Assembly (NCBI GenBank): GCA_015066105.1
Contig: SVOY01000008.1
Location: 1-64,000 of the forward strand
Direction of reading: 5' to 3'
Length of the DNA: 64,000 nucleotides
Origin: Oscillospiraceae bacterium
GTDB lineage: Bacteria; Bacillota; Clostridia; Oscillospirales; Acutalibacteraceae
Made by a program: the position numbers and the translations under genes. Under the pieces are notes generated by a model, which searched no databases, was not told the DNA's origin, and saw only the letters and a program-made list of their open reading frames with translations. The number at the start of each line of letters is the position of its first letter. The stretch's first letter is position 1. Shown in pieces: positions 15,856-25,337 of the stretch.

Positions 15856-16281
15856 ATGTTAATTAAAATTCAATCGTTTATTATTGCAATTTATCTGTTA
15901 ATCGCAGGCTTGTCCTATGCCGACAAAACGGTAAAAGTTGAGTGCGACATTGATTTTGCTGTAACCGAATTTTCTCCCGGTGAATCTGGCACTTTTGAAA
16001 TCAGGTGTAAAAATATCGGAATTCCTTTTAAGGGTGAAAGCCCGCATAATGTTGATTATTCATTTTTCAAAACAGTTGGCGGTGAAAGGGTATATCTTGA
16101 TTTTACATGTGCCGTTGATGAAGGAAACAGTCTTAATCTTTTTGTGGTGAAAAACGCAGAAGAATTTATCATAAACGGCAACTTTACTTTGGACGAAGAT
16201 GCCGAAAAGGGTGTTTACAGTATTGAAATCAAGGTCTACGGCTGTGAGCACATTTTTGAAAATGTATTTACTGTTAATTAG
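15856..16281 (+). CDS. Small secreted protein of unknown function
   Basis: 141 residues. A signal peptide is clear (MLIKIQSFIIAIYLLIAGLSYA), with predicted cleavage before DKTVKVECD. The rest looks like a single beta-sandwich: alternating hydrophobic strands, a FSPGESGTFEIRCKN turn typical of Ig-like or transglutaminase-associated folds, and four Cys residues that could form two disulfides. I do not recognise a family. The ribosome site AAGAAAGGAATG precedes ATG 15856. It stands alone, with the divergent XRE regulator upstream and the valS leader right behind, so it may be under control of that regulator. Confidence 0.75.
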   Translation: MLIKIQSFIIAIYLLIAGLSYADKTVKVECDIDFAVTEFSPGESGTFEIRCKNIGIPFKGESPHNVDYSFFKTVGGERVYLDFTCAVDEGNSLNLFVVKNAEEFIINGNFTLDEDAEKGVYSIEIKVYGCEHIFENVFTVN

Positions 16282-16283
16282 TC

Positions 16284-16312
16284 TTGACATATTCATTTTC
16301 TTGTGTTAAAAT
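16284..16312 (+). promoter_or_regulatory. Promoter of T-box-valS
   Basis: Consensus TTGACA (16284-16289), 17-base spacer, TAAAAT (16307-16312), starting three bases after the previous stop codon. The predicted transcript begins about 16318. Confidence 0.85.
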
Positions 16313-16317
16313 TGCCT

Positions 16318-16557
16318 CAATATTGTAAAGCAATGAGCGGGAGGAGTAATTCTCCGCAGCCTTTTCAGAGAAAAGACGGTTGGTGCAAGTCTTAAGGCAA
16401 GGGAATGAAGGTCGCCCGTGAGCTTCGGGAAGAAAGAGTAATTGAGTAGACCCCGACGTATGTCCGCGTTAAGGCTTTTGAGTGCAGAGGTTAATTCTCT
16501 GAATTCAGGTGGTACCACGGAAATTTCTCCGTCCTGATTTTACAGGACGGAGTTTTT
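16318..16557 (+). ncRNA. T-box riboswitch (tRNA-Val sensing) of valS
   Basis: A leader of about 240 bases with the conserved T-box core AGGTGGTACCACGG (16507-16520). A terminator (CTCCGTCCTG 16527-16536 / CAGGACGGAG 16543-16552 plus T-run) directly follows. The T-box bulge can pair with the uncharged CCA end of tRNA. A GTC triplet at 16411-16413 in the distal part of stem I fits a valine specifier; that assignment is my reading, not a fold. Low charged tRNA-Val should favour antitermination and valS expression. Confidence 0.92.
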
Positions 16558-16589
16558 ATTTTTGTAATATATTGAACGGAGTGAAATAA

Positions 16590-19211
16590 ATGGCAAAAGA
16601 ACTTGCAAAGCTCTACGACCCGAAGGACGTAGAAGACAGAATTTACAAAACCTGGCTTGACGGAAAATATTTCCACGCCGAGGTTGACCCCAAAAAGAAC
16701 CCTTACACAATCGTGATTCCTCCACCGAACATTACCGGTCAGCTTCATATGGGTCACGCCCTTGACAATACCCTTCAGGATATTCTTATCCGCTTCAGAA
16801 GAATGCAGGGCTATGATACTCTCTGGCTCCCCGGCACCGACCACGCTTCAATTGCTACCGAGGCAAAGATTGTTGAGGCAATGAAGGCCGAGGGCCTTTC
16901 AAAGGAAGACCTTGGCAGAGAAGGCTTTCTTGAAAGAGCCTGGGAGTGGAAGGCTCAGTACGGCGGAAGAATTATTGAACAGCTTAAAAAGCTCGGCTCA
17001 TCCTGCGACTGGGACAGAGAACGCTTTACCCTTGACGAGGGCTGTTCAAAGGCCGTTAAAGAGGTTTTTGTAAACCTTTACGAAAAGGGGCTTATCTACC
17101 GCGGCGAAAGAATTATCAACTGGTGTACTCACTGTAAAACATCAATCTCCGACGCCGAGGTTGAATATGAGGAAAAGGACGGCAGCTTCTGGCATTTTGC
17201 TTATCCCTTTGCAGACGGCAGCGGCAGCATTATTGTTGCAACAACCCGTCCCGAAACAATTCCCGGTGATACGGGTATTGCTGTTCATCCCGATGACGAA
17301 AGATACAAGGATGTTGTCGGCAAAACCGTAATTATGCCTGTTATCGGCAGAGAAATCCCCATTGTTGCAGACTCTTACGCAAAAATGGATAAGGGAACAG
17401 GTGCCGTTAAAATCACACCTGCACACGACCCCAACGACTTTGAGGTTGGTCTTCGTTGCAATCTTCCCGTGCTTGATGTTATGACCGACGACGGCTTTAT
17501 GAACGAAAAAGCAGGCAAGTACGCCGGTATGAATCTTATGGAATGCCGTAAGGCTATTGTTGAGGACCTTACCGCTGCAGGCGCACTTGTTAAAATTGAG
17601 CCCACAAAGCATGAGGTCGGCACCTGCTACCGTTGCCACACAGCCGTTGAGCCCAAGGTTTCAAAGCAGTGGTTTGTAAAAATGGAGCCCCTTGCAAAGC
17701 CTGCAATCAAGGTTGTACGCGACGGTGAGGTTAAATTCATCCCCGAACGCTTTGACAAAATTTATTACAACTGGATGGAAAACATCCGTGACTGGTGTAT
17801 TTCCCGTCAGCTCTGGTGGGGTCACAGAATTCCTGCCTGGTACTGCGCTGACTGCGGCGAAATCACCGTAAGCAAGGGCGAGCCCGACTGCTGCTGTAAG
17901 TGCGGCAGCAAAAACATTGAGCAGGACCCCGATACCCTTGATACCTGGTTCTCCTCAGCCCTCTGGCCCTTCTCAACCCTCGGCTGGCCCGAAAAAACTC
18001 CCGAGCTTATGCACTATTATCCCACAAGCACCCTTGTAACGGGATATGATATTATTTTCTTCTGGGTTGCAAGAATGATTTTCTCAGCCTGTGAGCAGAT
18101 GGGTCAGGTGCCCTTTGACACTGTATTTATTCACGGTATCGTCCGTGACGAGCTTGGCAGAAAGATGAGTAAATCACTCGGCAACGGTATTGACCCGCTG
18201 CTTGTTATTGATAAGTACGGCGCCGATGCTCTTCGCTTTACTCTTGCAACGGGTAACAGCCCCGGAAATGATATGCGCTACAGCGACAAGAAGGTTGAGG
18301 CAAGCCGTAACTTTGCAAACAAGATTTGGAATGCCGCACGCTTCATCCTTATGAACCTTGATGAAAATGAGCCCGCACCTCATATTCCCGCAGACCTTGC
18401 ACTTGAGGATAAGTGGATTCTTTCACAGTTCAACACCCTTACAAGGGAAATTACCGACAACCTTGATAAGTTTGAGCTCGGTATTGCAGTGCAGAAGCTC
18501 TATGACTTCATCTGGGATATCTTCTGCGACTGGTTTATTGAGCTTGCAAAAATCAGACTTCAGAAGGGCGGCGACGAGGCAAAGACCGCAAGGGCAGTGC
18601 TCGTTTACGTTATGAGCGAAACCCTTAAGCTTCTTCATCCCTTTATGCCCTTCATCACTGAGGAAATCTGGCAGACACTTCCTCACGACGGCGAAACTAT
18701 TATGAAATCCGCCTGGCCCGTATTTGACGATGCTCTTGTTTTCACAAAGGAAGAGGAGCAGATGAATATGATTATGGATGCAATCCGTGCAATCCGTAAC
18801 AGAAGAGCGGAAATGAATGTTCCTCCCTCAAGAAAGGCCCACGTTTACGTTGCAACGGAAAAGAAGGATATCTTTGATAAGGCAGTTGTATTTATGCAGA
18901 GACTTGCTTCAGCCTCCGACGTAACGGTTGGCGACAGCTTTAACCTTGAAGGCAGTGTAAGCATTGTTACCGCCGAGGCAAAGATTTACATTCCCATGGG
19001 TGACCTTGTTGACTTTGAGGCTGAAAGAAAGCGCCTTAACAAAGAAAAGGAAGCAGCTGAAAAGAAGCTCAGCCAGATAAACGGCAAGCTCAACAACCCC
19101 GGCTTCCTTGCAAAGGCTCCGCAGAATGTTATCGACGGACAGAAGGCTGACGCAGAAAAGCTTACTGAAAAAATCAAAATGATTGAAGAAAGCCTTGCGG
19201 CTCTCGGCTGA
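16590..19211 (+). CDS. valS: Valyl-tRNA synthetase
   Basis: Class I synthetase, 873 residues, normal length. HIGH motif as HMGH (53-56, within PNITGQLHMGHALDN). CP1 editing domain around 190-340, with the TTRPETIPGDTGIAVHP signature that clears mischarged threonine. KMSKS motif at 525-529. C-terminal coiled coil (~810-870) typical of ValS for tRNA contact. A zinc-type Cys cluster CADCGEI...CCCKCGSKN lies near 418-440. The gene is under T-box control and is followed at 32 bases by a GDPD gene. Confidence 0.98.
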   Translation: MAKELAKLYDPKDVEDRIYKTWLDGKYFHAEVDPKKNPYTIVIPPPNITGQLHMGHALDNTLQDILIRFRRMQGYDTLWLPGTDHASIATEAKIVEAMKAEGLSKEDLGREGFLERAWEWKAQYGGRIIEQLKKLGSSCDWDRERFTLDEGCSKAVKEVFVNLYEKGLIYRGERIINWCTHCKTSISDAEVEYEEKDGSFWHFAYPFADGSGSIIVATTRPETIPGDTGIAVHPDDERYKDVVGKTVIMPVIGREIPIVADSYAKMDKGTGAVKITPAHDPNDFEVGLRCNLPVLDVMTDDGFMNEKAGKYAGMNLMECRKAIVEDLTAAGALVKIEPTKHEVGTCYRCHTAVEPKVSKQWFVKMEPLAKPAIKVVRDGEVKFIPERFDKIYYNWMENIRDWCISRQLWWGHRIPAWYCADCGEITVSKGEPDCCCKCGSKNIEQDPDTLDTWFSSALWPFSTLGWPEKTPELMHYYPTSTLVTGYDIIFFWVARMIFSACEQMGQVPFDTVFIHGIVRDELGRKMSKSLGNGIDPLLVIDKYGADALRFTLATGNSPGNDMRYSDKKVEASRNFANKIWNAARFILMNLDENEPAPHIPADLALEDKWILSQFNTLTREITDNLDKFELGIAVQKLYDFIWDIFCDWFIELAKIRLQKGGDEAKTARAVLVYVMSETLKLLHPFMPFITEEIWQTLPHDGETIMKSAWPVFDDALVFTKEEEQMNMIMDAIRAIRNRRAEMNVPPSRKAHVYVATEKKDIFDKAVVFMQRLASASDVTVGDSFNLEGSVSIVTAEAKIYIPMGDLVDFEAERKRLNKEKEAAEKKLSQINGKLNNPGFLAKAPQNVIDGQKADAEKLTEKIKMIEESLAALG

Positions 19212-19243
19212 TTTTAAATAACTGTTTATAAGGAGTGTTATTT

Positions 19244-19963
19244 ATGTCAAAAATATTTGCACACAGAGGCTTCAGCGGCAAATATCCCGAAAACACTATG
19301 CTTGCCTTTGAAAAGGCAGTTGAAATAGGTGTTGACGGTATCGAAATGGATGTTCATCTTACAAAGGATAATGAGCTTGTAATTATTCACGATGAAAATA
19401 TAAAGCGCACCTGCAACGGCGAAGGCCTTGTACGTGATATGACTCTTGAGGAGCTTAAAGCCTTTGATGCCTCAGCAACCTTTACGGGTGTTTACGGCGT
19501 TAATCCAATCCCTACTTTAAGAGAATACTTTGAGCTTGTCAAGGATACGGATATTATCACCAATATTGAGCTTAAAACAGGCATTTTTGAGTATCCCACC
19601 ATTGAAAAAAGAGTCATTGATATGATTTATGAGTACGGACTTCAGGATAAGATTATCCTTTCCTCCTTCAACCATTTTACCGTAAAGCGCTGTGAGGAAA
19701 TAGCTCCCGAAATCAAACGCGGTTTCCTCTGCGAAAGCTGGCTTATCAATTACGGCAAGTATACTGCCGAGCAGAATGTTCAGTGCTGTCATCCCATTTT
19801 CTGCAATCTCTCAAAGGAGGTTGTTGATGAAATGCATGGTGCAGGCTGTGAAATCAACACCTGGACGGTAAATGAGTATGAGGATATTGAGCGTCTTGCC
19901 GCCCTCGGTGTAGATGCCCTTATCGGCAATTTCCCCGACAGAATGATTGAAAAACTCAGATAA
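19244..19963 (+). CDS. Glycerophosphodiester phosphodiesterase
   Basis: 239-residue cytoplasmic GDPD/UgpQ-type enzyme that releases glycerol-3-phosphate from deacylated phospholipids. All catalytic elements are present: HRGFSGKYPENT (His and the PENT loop), GIEMDVHLTKD (Glu and Asp metal ligands), IIHDENIKRTCNG (His-Asp) and later IELKTG and WTVN. ATG 19244 is chosen because AGGAG lies 8 bases before it; a GTG at 19235 would overlap that site. It probably reads through from valS and ends at a strong terminator. Confidence 0.93.
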   Translation: MSKIFAHRGFSGKYPENTMLAFEKAVEIGVDGIEMDVHLTKDNELVIIHDENIKRTCNGEGLVRDMTLEELKAFDASATFTGVYGVNPIPTLREYFELVKDTDIITNIELKTGIFEYPTIEKRVIDMIYEYGLQDKIILSSFNHFTVKRCEEIAPEIKRGFLCESWLINYGKYTAEQNVQCCHPIFCNLSKEVVDEMHGAGCEINTWTVNEYEDIERLAALGVDALIGNFPDRMIEKLR

Positions 19964-19971
19964 AAACTTGT

Positions 19972-20015
19972 AACGGCAGTCGGACTTTTGCTGTCCGGTT
20001 GCCGTTATTCTTTTT
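19972..20015 (+). terminator. Terminator between GDPD gene and polA
   Basis: AACGGCA-gt-CGGAC / GTCCG-gt-TGCCGTT stem with 7-base loop, then ATTCTTTTT. polA starts 11 bases later, so part of polA transcription may depend on read-through or on an undetected promoter. Confidence 0.85.
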
Positions 20016-20026
20016 GAGGTGAAATT

Positions 20027-22633
20027 ATGAGATTACTTGTAATCGACGGAAACAGTATAATCAACAGAGCCTTTTACGGCATAAAGCTGCTTACAACAAA
20101 GGACGGTCAATTCACAAACGGCATTTACGGCTTTATGAATATACTTATAAAGCTCAGGCAGGAGTGCGAGCCCGACAGAGTTGCCGTTGCCTTTGATGTT
20201 CACGCACCAACCTTCCGCCATAAAATGTATGATGAATACAAGGCGGGCAGAAAGGGTATGCCCGATGAGCTGAGAAGTCAGATGCCCGTTTTAAAGGAGC
20301 TTCTTACGCTTCTCGGCTATACGATTGTAGAAAAAGAGGGCTTTGAGGCTGATGATATTCTCGGAACGCTTTCCGCTCAGTGTAAGGACGAGGATAAATG
20401 CTTTGTTGCAACGGGCGACCGTGACTCGCTTCAGCTTGTAAGCGACAATACAACGGTATTGCTTGCCGCAACAAAAATGGGCAAGGCAACCACCGTTATA
20501 TACGATAAGGCTAAAATCAAGGAGGACTACGGTGTAGAACCTCAGGGAATGATTGAAATCAAGGCTCTGATGGGCGACTCCTCAGACAATATTCCCGGTG
20601 TTGCCGGCATAGGACAGAAAACGGCAGGCGACCTTATTTCACGCTTCGGCAGTATCGACTATATATATGAAAACATTGATGAAATAGATATAAAAAAGGG
20701 TGTACGTGAAAAGCTTATTGCCGATAAGGAGAATGCCTATCTCAGCCGTACACTCGGTACGATAAGCCTTGAAGCACCCGTTGACCTTGATATGGACAGC
20801 TATATTATCGGCGGCGGTGATGCCGGCAAGGCCATTCGTCTTCTCTCTCAGCTTGAAATGTTCGGTATCATTGAAAAGCTTGGTCTGACGGCGGAAAAGC
20901 TTACGGTTGCGCCCGAGGAAGAAAAAGCTGAAGGTGAAAAGCTGCCCTTGCGTTATGAGCGCGACCTTCCCGGCCTTCTCGGCAGACTTAAAAATGAGGG
21001 TAAGGCATATTTTACCTGCGATTTTGACGGCGCAGATATTATAAAGCTGTTTTTCTCCTTTGAAAATGAAGTGCTTTGCATTGAAAGCAACTGCCTTGAT
21101 TTTTACGATTTTATCCCCACTTTCTTTGAGGGCGAGTGGGAAAAGCACACCGATGATACAAAGCCGCTTCACAAGTATGCACTTTTGCACGGCTTCAGCC
21201 TTAAGAACGTTAAAACAGACCTTGCACTTGCAGGCTACATTCTTAATCCTGCGGCGAATTCCTATTCCCTTGAGCGACTTGCCGCTGAGTATGATGTTCC
21301 CGTGACGGAAATAGCCTTTGACGGTGAAGAGGATGAGGACGTTAGGAGGGCGAGGGAATGTACCTTTGTTAAAAAGCTTTCCGAGCTTTTCCGCAAGCAA
21401 ATCAGTGAAAACGGCCAGGATATGCTTCTTGATGAGATTGAAATCCCCCTTGCCGCAGTGCTTGCAGGCATGGAAAACAAAGGCTTTCTTGTTGATAAAG
21501 AGGGCATAGAGGCCTTTGGCGTTGAAATGGGTGAGCGCATTGACAGGCTTACTGCCGAAATTTATGAAAAGGCGGGCTGTCAGTTCAATATAAATTCTCC
21601 GAAGCAGCTCGGCACGGTGCTTTTTGAAACCCTGGGACTTCCCTGCAAGAAGAAGACAAAAAGCGGCTACAGCACAAATGCCGATGTTCTTGAGGAGCTT
21701 GCGGGGGAATACCCCATAGTTGCCCTTGTGCTTGAATACAGAACGCTTGCAAAGCTCAAATCCACCTATTGTGAGGGTCTGCTCAAGGTAATAGGCAAGG
21801 ACGGCAGAATCCGCTCCACCCTCAACCAGACAGAAACAAGAACCGGCAGAATTTCCTCAACTGAGCCGAATTTGCAGAATATACCCGTAAGAAGTGAAAT
21901 AGGAAGCCGTATGCGCAAGTTTTTTGTGGCCGGCGAGGGCAATGTGCTTGTTGATGCCGACTATTCACAGATTGAGCTGCGTGTGCTTGCTCACCTTTCT
22001 GCTGACAAAACGATGATAAAGGGCTTCAACGACGGCGAGGACATTCACCGCATCACCGCCTCTCAGGTGTTCAATATGCCTATGCATATGGTCGCACCCC
22101 TTATGCGAAGCCGCGCAAAGGCGGTTAACTTCGGTATAGTTTACGGTATCGGTGCCTTTTCACTTGCAAAGGATATAGGCGTAAGCCGCAAGGAGGCAGA
22201 CAGCTATATAAAGGGTTATCTTCATCATTATGAGGGCATACGCAGTTATCTTGAAAAGGTTGTTGCGGATGCAAGAGAATGTGGCTATGTTGAAACAATG
22301 TTCCGCCGCAGAAGATATCTTCCCGAGCTTACCGCAAGTAACAAAATGCTTCAGGCCTTTGGCGAGCGTGTGGCTAAAAACGCTCCCGTTCAGGGCTCGG
22401 CCGCCGATATAATCAAAATTGCAATGGTCAGGGTGGCAAAGCGCCTTGAAGCAGAAAGGTGCAGTGGCAGACTTATAATGCAGGTGCACGATGAGCTTAT
22501 CATTGAATGTCCCTCAGAGGAAAAAGAGCAGGTTGAAAAAATTCTTAAGGAAGAAATGGAAAAGGCCTGCGAGCTTGTTGTGCCGCTTACCGTTGATGTC
22601 AATACGGGTAAGACCTGGTTTGAAACTCATTGA
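20027..22633 (+). CDS. polA: DNA polymerase I (probably without proofreading)
   Basis: 868 residues in three parts. The 5' nuclease domain (1-~290) keeps its Asp cluster (LVIDGNSIINRAFYG; EADDILGT; GDSSDNIPGV). The middle domain (~310-470) lacks the DxE of ExoI (it reads TCDFDG) and the Asp in the expected ExoII/III places, so 3'-5' exonuclease activity is probably lost, as in many Gram-positive PolA proteins. The polymerase domain has motif A with D645 (DYSQIELRVLAH), the RSRAKAVNFGIVYG O-helix and motif C with D822 (QVHDE). It fills gaps in repair and replaces Okazaki primers. Confidence 0.97.
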   Translation: MRLLVIDGNSIINRAFYGIKLLTTKDGQFTNGIYGFMNILIKLRQECEPDRVAVAFDVHAPTFRHKMYDEYKAGRKGMPDELRSQMPVLKELLTLLGYTIVEKEGFEADDILGTLSAQCKDEDKCFVATGDRDSLQLVSDNTTVLLAATKMGKATTVIYDKAKIKEDYGVEPQGMIEIKALMGDSSDNIPGVAGIGQKTAGDLISRFGSIDYIYENIDEIDIKKGVREKLIADKENAYLSRTLGTISLEAPVDLDMDSYIIGGGDAGKAIRLLSQLEMFGIIEKLGLTAEKLTVAPEEEKAEGEKLPLRYERDLPGLLGRLKNEGKAYFTCDFDGADIIKLFFSFENEVLCIESNCLDFYDFIPTFFEGEWEKHTDDTKPLHKYALLHGFSLKNVKTDLALAGYILNPAANSYSLERLAAEYDVPVTEIAFDGEEDEDVRRARECTFVKKLSELFRKQISENGQDMLLDEIEIPLAAVLAGMENKGFLVDKEGIEAFGVEMGERIDRLTAEIYEKAGCQFNINSPKQLGTVLFETLGLPCKKKTKSGYSTNADVLEELAGEYPIVALVLEYRTLAKLKSTYCEGLLKVIGKDGRIRSTLNQTETRTGRISSTEPNLQNIPVRSEIGSRMRKFFVAGEGNVLVDADYSQIELRVLAHLSADKTMIKGFNDGEDIHRITASQVFNMPMHMVAPLMRSRAKAVNFGIVYGIGAFSLAKDIGVSRKEADSYIKGYLHHYEGIRSYLEKVVADARECGYVETMFRRRRYLPELTASNKMLQAFGERVAKNAPVQGSAADIIKIAMVRVAKRLEAERCSGRLIMQVHDELIIECPSEEKEQVEKILKEEMEKACELVVPLTVDVNTGKTWFETH

Positions 22634-22668
22634 CATTGTTAATAATTTGTTATAATTCCCGGTAAATG

Positions 22669-22697
22669 TTGATAATTTTTCTTTGGTGATGTAAAAT
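22669..22697 (+). promoter_or_regulatory. Promoter of the secreted hydrolase
   Basis: TTGATA (22669-22674), 17-base spacer, TAAAAT (22692-22697), 31 bases before ATG 22729. Confidence 0.65.
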
Positions 22698-22728
22698 TTT
22701 TCCGTAAATAATGAAGGGAGATTTTATT

Positions 22729-24498
22729 ATGAAGAAAATTATCAGCATTTTACTTTGTCTTGTAATGGCCTTTTCCTGCTTTACGGTTGCTTTTGCCGCC
22801 GATAGCGAAGGCTCCTACACACCTGCTTATGACGAAAATACCCCCGTTGTTGTTCTTCACGGCATAGGTCAGAACAACACCTATATTCTTGACGAAAACG
22901 GAAACAGAAAGCTCGATTCAAACGGCGATTATATTACCGGCTGGCCCCTTGAAATTGATGTGGCCGCTCTTGTTGCCGATATTCTGCCGAATATGCTTTA
23001 TTCAATTTTCACCCGTCAGGATAACGGACTTTCCGAAGCAATGAAGGAGGGTGCTTACGACCTTCTTTATGCAATTCATAAGGATAATGAGGGCAACTAC
23101 GAAAATGACATTGAGGTGCCCTGCTATAACTGTCCCATGTCTGAAATGCCCAAGGAGGAAAGAGAGCATATTTACGATATGATACCTCTTCGCCGTTGCG
23201 GCGAAATCATCGGTGAGGATAACCTTTTCTATTTCGGCTATGACTCACTGGGCGACATTCAGGCAACAACAGACAGACTTCACAAGTATATCAACGAGGT
23301 TGTTCTTCCTCAGACAGGTGCAGAAAAGGTAAACATCTGTCCCATCAGCCTCGGCGGTACCGTTGCAGTCAACTATATTGACAAGTACCCCGAAGACCAT
23401 AAGCTTATAAAAAAGATGGTTTACGTTGTTCCCGCCATTGACGGCTCAGATATTGTCGGTGACGTGCTTACGGGCAATCTCAGCATTTATGATGACGAGA
23501 CCCTTTACAAAAAGCTGCTTGTAACCCTTATGGGCGACAGCTTTACAACCTATCTTCTCAATATGGTGCTTCGCGTTCTTCCCTCAACTGTATTAAGGCA
23601 GGCACTTCTCGGCCTTTGCGAGGGCGTGGTTGAAGCCGCCATAAGAAGCACCACTCAGCTCTGGGCACTCTGCCCCACAGAATATTATCCCGAGGCCCGT
23701 GAAAAGTGGCTTTCGGATGATGAGTATGCTCTTATCAGAGAAAAGGTGGATGCCTTTATGCAGGCAAGAGCAGACTTTGCTGATAACACAAGCTCAATCA
23801 TTGCCGGCAGCGGCAGAGTTTACGATATAGTCTGCTATGACCTTGAGCTGTTTCCGCTTTCAGCCGATTACAAAACCACCAATTCTGACGGTATAATCCA
23901 GTCAGCATCAACCTCAATGGGCGCAACCTTTGCTGACCTCGGTACAACTCTCGGCGAAAATTACGTTGCTGCAGGCAATTACTGCAATAACCCTGCGCAC
24001 AATCATCTTTCACCCGACGGAATGGTTGACCCCACAACGGGTCTTCTTCCCTGCACAACCTGGTTCTTCAAGGGTCAGTCACATGAGGACCTTGCAAATA
24101 ATGACGTTGTGCTTACTCTTGCAACCGAGCTTATGACTGATGACAATATGATTGATGTTTACAGCAACCCCGTTGCATATCCTCAGTTCAACGGTGCAAG
24201 AAGTGTCAGATATGTAAACCGTGACCTTGCTCTTTGGAGTGCCGCTGACAAATCGGCTTATTCCGCTGACGAAATTGCTGAAATTGAAAACGCAATCGCT
24301 TTTATTAACGAGCTTAAAAACGAAACCGTTATTGATTCTGAAAAATGGCTTGAGGCACAGGAAAAGCTTGATGCCGCACTCGTCTCTGCAGGTGCAAAGG
24401 AAAGCTCTGAGCCCGATTGCTTTGAGGATTTTCTTGCAATGATGTTTGAAGGTCTTAACGACGCTCTTAATGCAGTTGCAGTTAAATTAGGTTTATAG
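22729..24498 (+). CDS. Secreted alpha/beta-hydrolase (lipase-like)
   Basis: 589 residues from ATG 22729 (AAGGGAG before it; an in-frame ATG at 22711 has no site). Signal peptide MKKIISILLCLVMAFSCF ending VAFAAD. The lipase-like entry VVVLHGIGQNNTY (~35) contains the oxyanion HG. The probable nucleophile is S207 in CPISLGGTVAVNY, a GxSxG variant with Pro in first place, followed by YVVPAIDGSD. The middle and C-terminal parts are mostly helical and unrecognised, with a HNHLSPDG loop (~424) that may hold the catalytic His. The product should be an exported esterase or lipase; the substrate is unknown. Confidence 0.8.
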   Translation: MKKIISILLCLVMAFSCFTVAFAADSEGSYTPAYDENTPVVVLHGIGQNNTYILDENGNRKLDSNGDYITGWPLEIDVAALVADILPNMLYSIFTRQDNGLSEAMKEGAYDLLYAIHKDNEGNYENDIEVPCYNCPMSEMPKEEREHIYDMIPLRRCGEIIGEDNLFYFGYDSLGDIQATTDRLHKYINEVVLPQTGAEKVNICPISLGGTVAVNYIDKYPEDHKLIKKMVYVVPAIDGSDIVGDVLTGNLSIYDDETLYKKLLVTLMGDSFTTYLLNMVLRVLPSTVLRQALLGLCEGVVEAAIRSTTQLWALCPTEYYPEAREKWLSDDEYALIREKVDAFMQARADFADNTSSIIAGSGRVYDIVCYDLELFPLSADYKTTNSDGIIQSASTSMGATFADLGTTLGENYVAAGNYCNNPAHNHLSPDGMVDPTTGLLPCTTWFFKGQSHEDLANNDVVLTLATELMTDDNMIDVYSNPVAYPQFNGARSVRYVNRDLALWSAADKSAYSADEIAEIENAIAFINELKNETVIDSEKWLEAQEKLDAALVSAGAKESSEPDCFEDFLAMMFEGLNDALNAVAVKLGL

Positions 24499-24537
24499 TA
24501 TTACGGTCAATGCCGTAAGCCCTTTTGAAAGGTAAGT

Positions 24538-25218
24538 ATGAAGTATAACAGTATTATCAAGGGTGAATTCATTAAAAGGCTCAACCGTTTTGTTGCCTTG
24601 TGCCGCATTGACAGCGAAGATATTTATTGCCACGTGAAAAATACGGGGCGGTGCAAGGAAATACTTGTTGAAGGAGCAGAATGCTTTCTTGAGGTCAGCT
24701 CAAACCCGCAAAGAAAGTACGGGTATTCCCTCGTAACCGTGAAAAAAGGGGAGCGGCTTATAAACATTGACTCTCAGGCACCGAATAAAGCAGTAGGTGA
24801 ATTTCTGAAAGAAGGAAAGCTGTTTTCCGATATAAGTTTTATTCAGCCGGAAAAGACCTACGGAAATTCCCGCTTTGATTTTTATTTTGAGCACGGCGGT
24901 AAAAAGGCTTTTCTTGAGGTCAAGGGAGTCACCCTGGAAAAGGACGGTGCCGTATTCTTTCCCGATGCGCCTACGGAAAGGGGAACAAAGCACCTGAATG
25001 AGCTTTGCGATTGCATAGAGCAAGGATATGAGGCTTATGCATTTTTTGTTGTGCAGATGAAAAACGTCAAAGCCTTTTCGCCAAACGATTCAACGGATTT
25101 CGCTTTCGGTAAGGCGCTGAGAGCTGCGGCGGACAAGGGCGTGAAAATAATCTGTTACGATTGTTCCGTTACGGAAAATGAAATGTTAATAGAAGCTGCT
25201 GTGCCGGTAATACTTTAA
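24538..25218 (+). CDS. sfsA: DNA/RNA nuclease SfsA
   Basis: 226-residue SfsA-family protein (sugar fermentation stimulation homolog, now known as a nuclease). N-terminal OB-like part FIKRLNRFVALCRID, HVKNTGRCKEILVEGAE (~31-48), and a PD-(D/E)xK-like core: SRFDFYFE (~116), FLEVKGVTLE (~128, the ExK) and FPDAPTERGTKHLNEL (~144). Length is typical. ATG 24538 lies 40 bases after the hydrolase gene with a GAAAGG ribosome site, so the two may be co-transcribed. Confidence 0.95.
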   Translation: MKYNSIIKGEFIKRLNRFVALCRIDSEDIYCHVKNTGRCKEILVEGAECFLEVSSNPQRKYGYSLVTVKKGERLINIDSQAPNKAVGEFLKEGKLFSDISFIQPEKTYGNSRFDFYFEHGGKKAFLEVKGVTLEKDGAVFFPDAPTERGTKHLNELCDCIEQGYEAYAFFVVQMKNVKAFSPNDSTDFAFGKALRAAADKGVKIICYDCSVTENEMLIEAAVPVIL

Positions 25219-25237
25219 GTATTGCCGGTACTTTTTG
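25201..25237 (+). terminator. Terminator overlapping the end of sfsA
   Basis: GTGCCGGTAATACTT pairs with AAGTATTGCCGGTAC; the stop codon (25216-25218) lies in the loop side of the stem. CTTTTTG follows. Confidence 0.8.
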
Positions 25238-25269
25238 TGTGCATAATTATTAAATCATCGAAAAAAATA

Positions 25270-25298
25270 TTGCCAAACAGTTAAATTTGTGTTATCAT
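25270..25298 (+). promoter_or_regulatory. Promoter of the GDPD-like membrane protein
   Basis: TTGCCA (25270-25275), 17-base spacer, TATCAT (25293-25298), about 40 bases before ATG 25338. Confidence 0.65.
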
Positions 25299-25337
25299 TA
25301 CAGAGTATGAAACTGAAGCTCCCGAAAGGTTAATATA

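Noticed and set aside
20639-21400. 253-codon minus-strand ORF
   Set aside because: Antisense to polA, whose frame is complete and highly conserved; no protein-like motifs or start signal.
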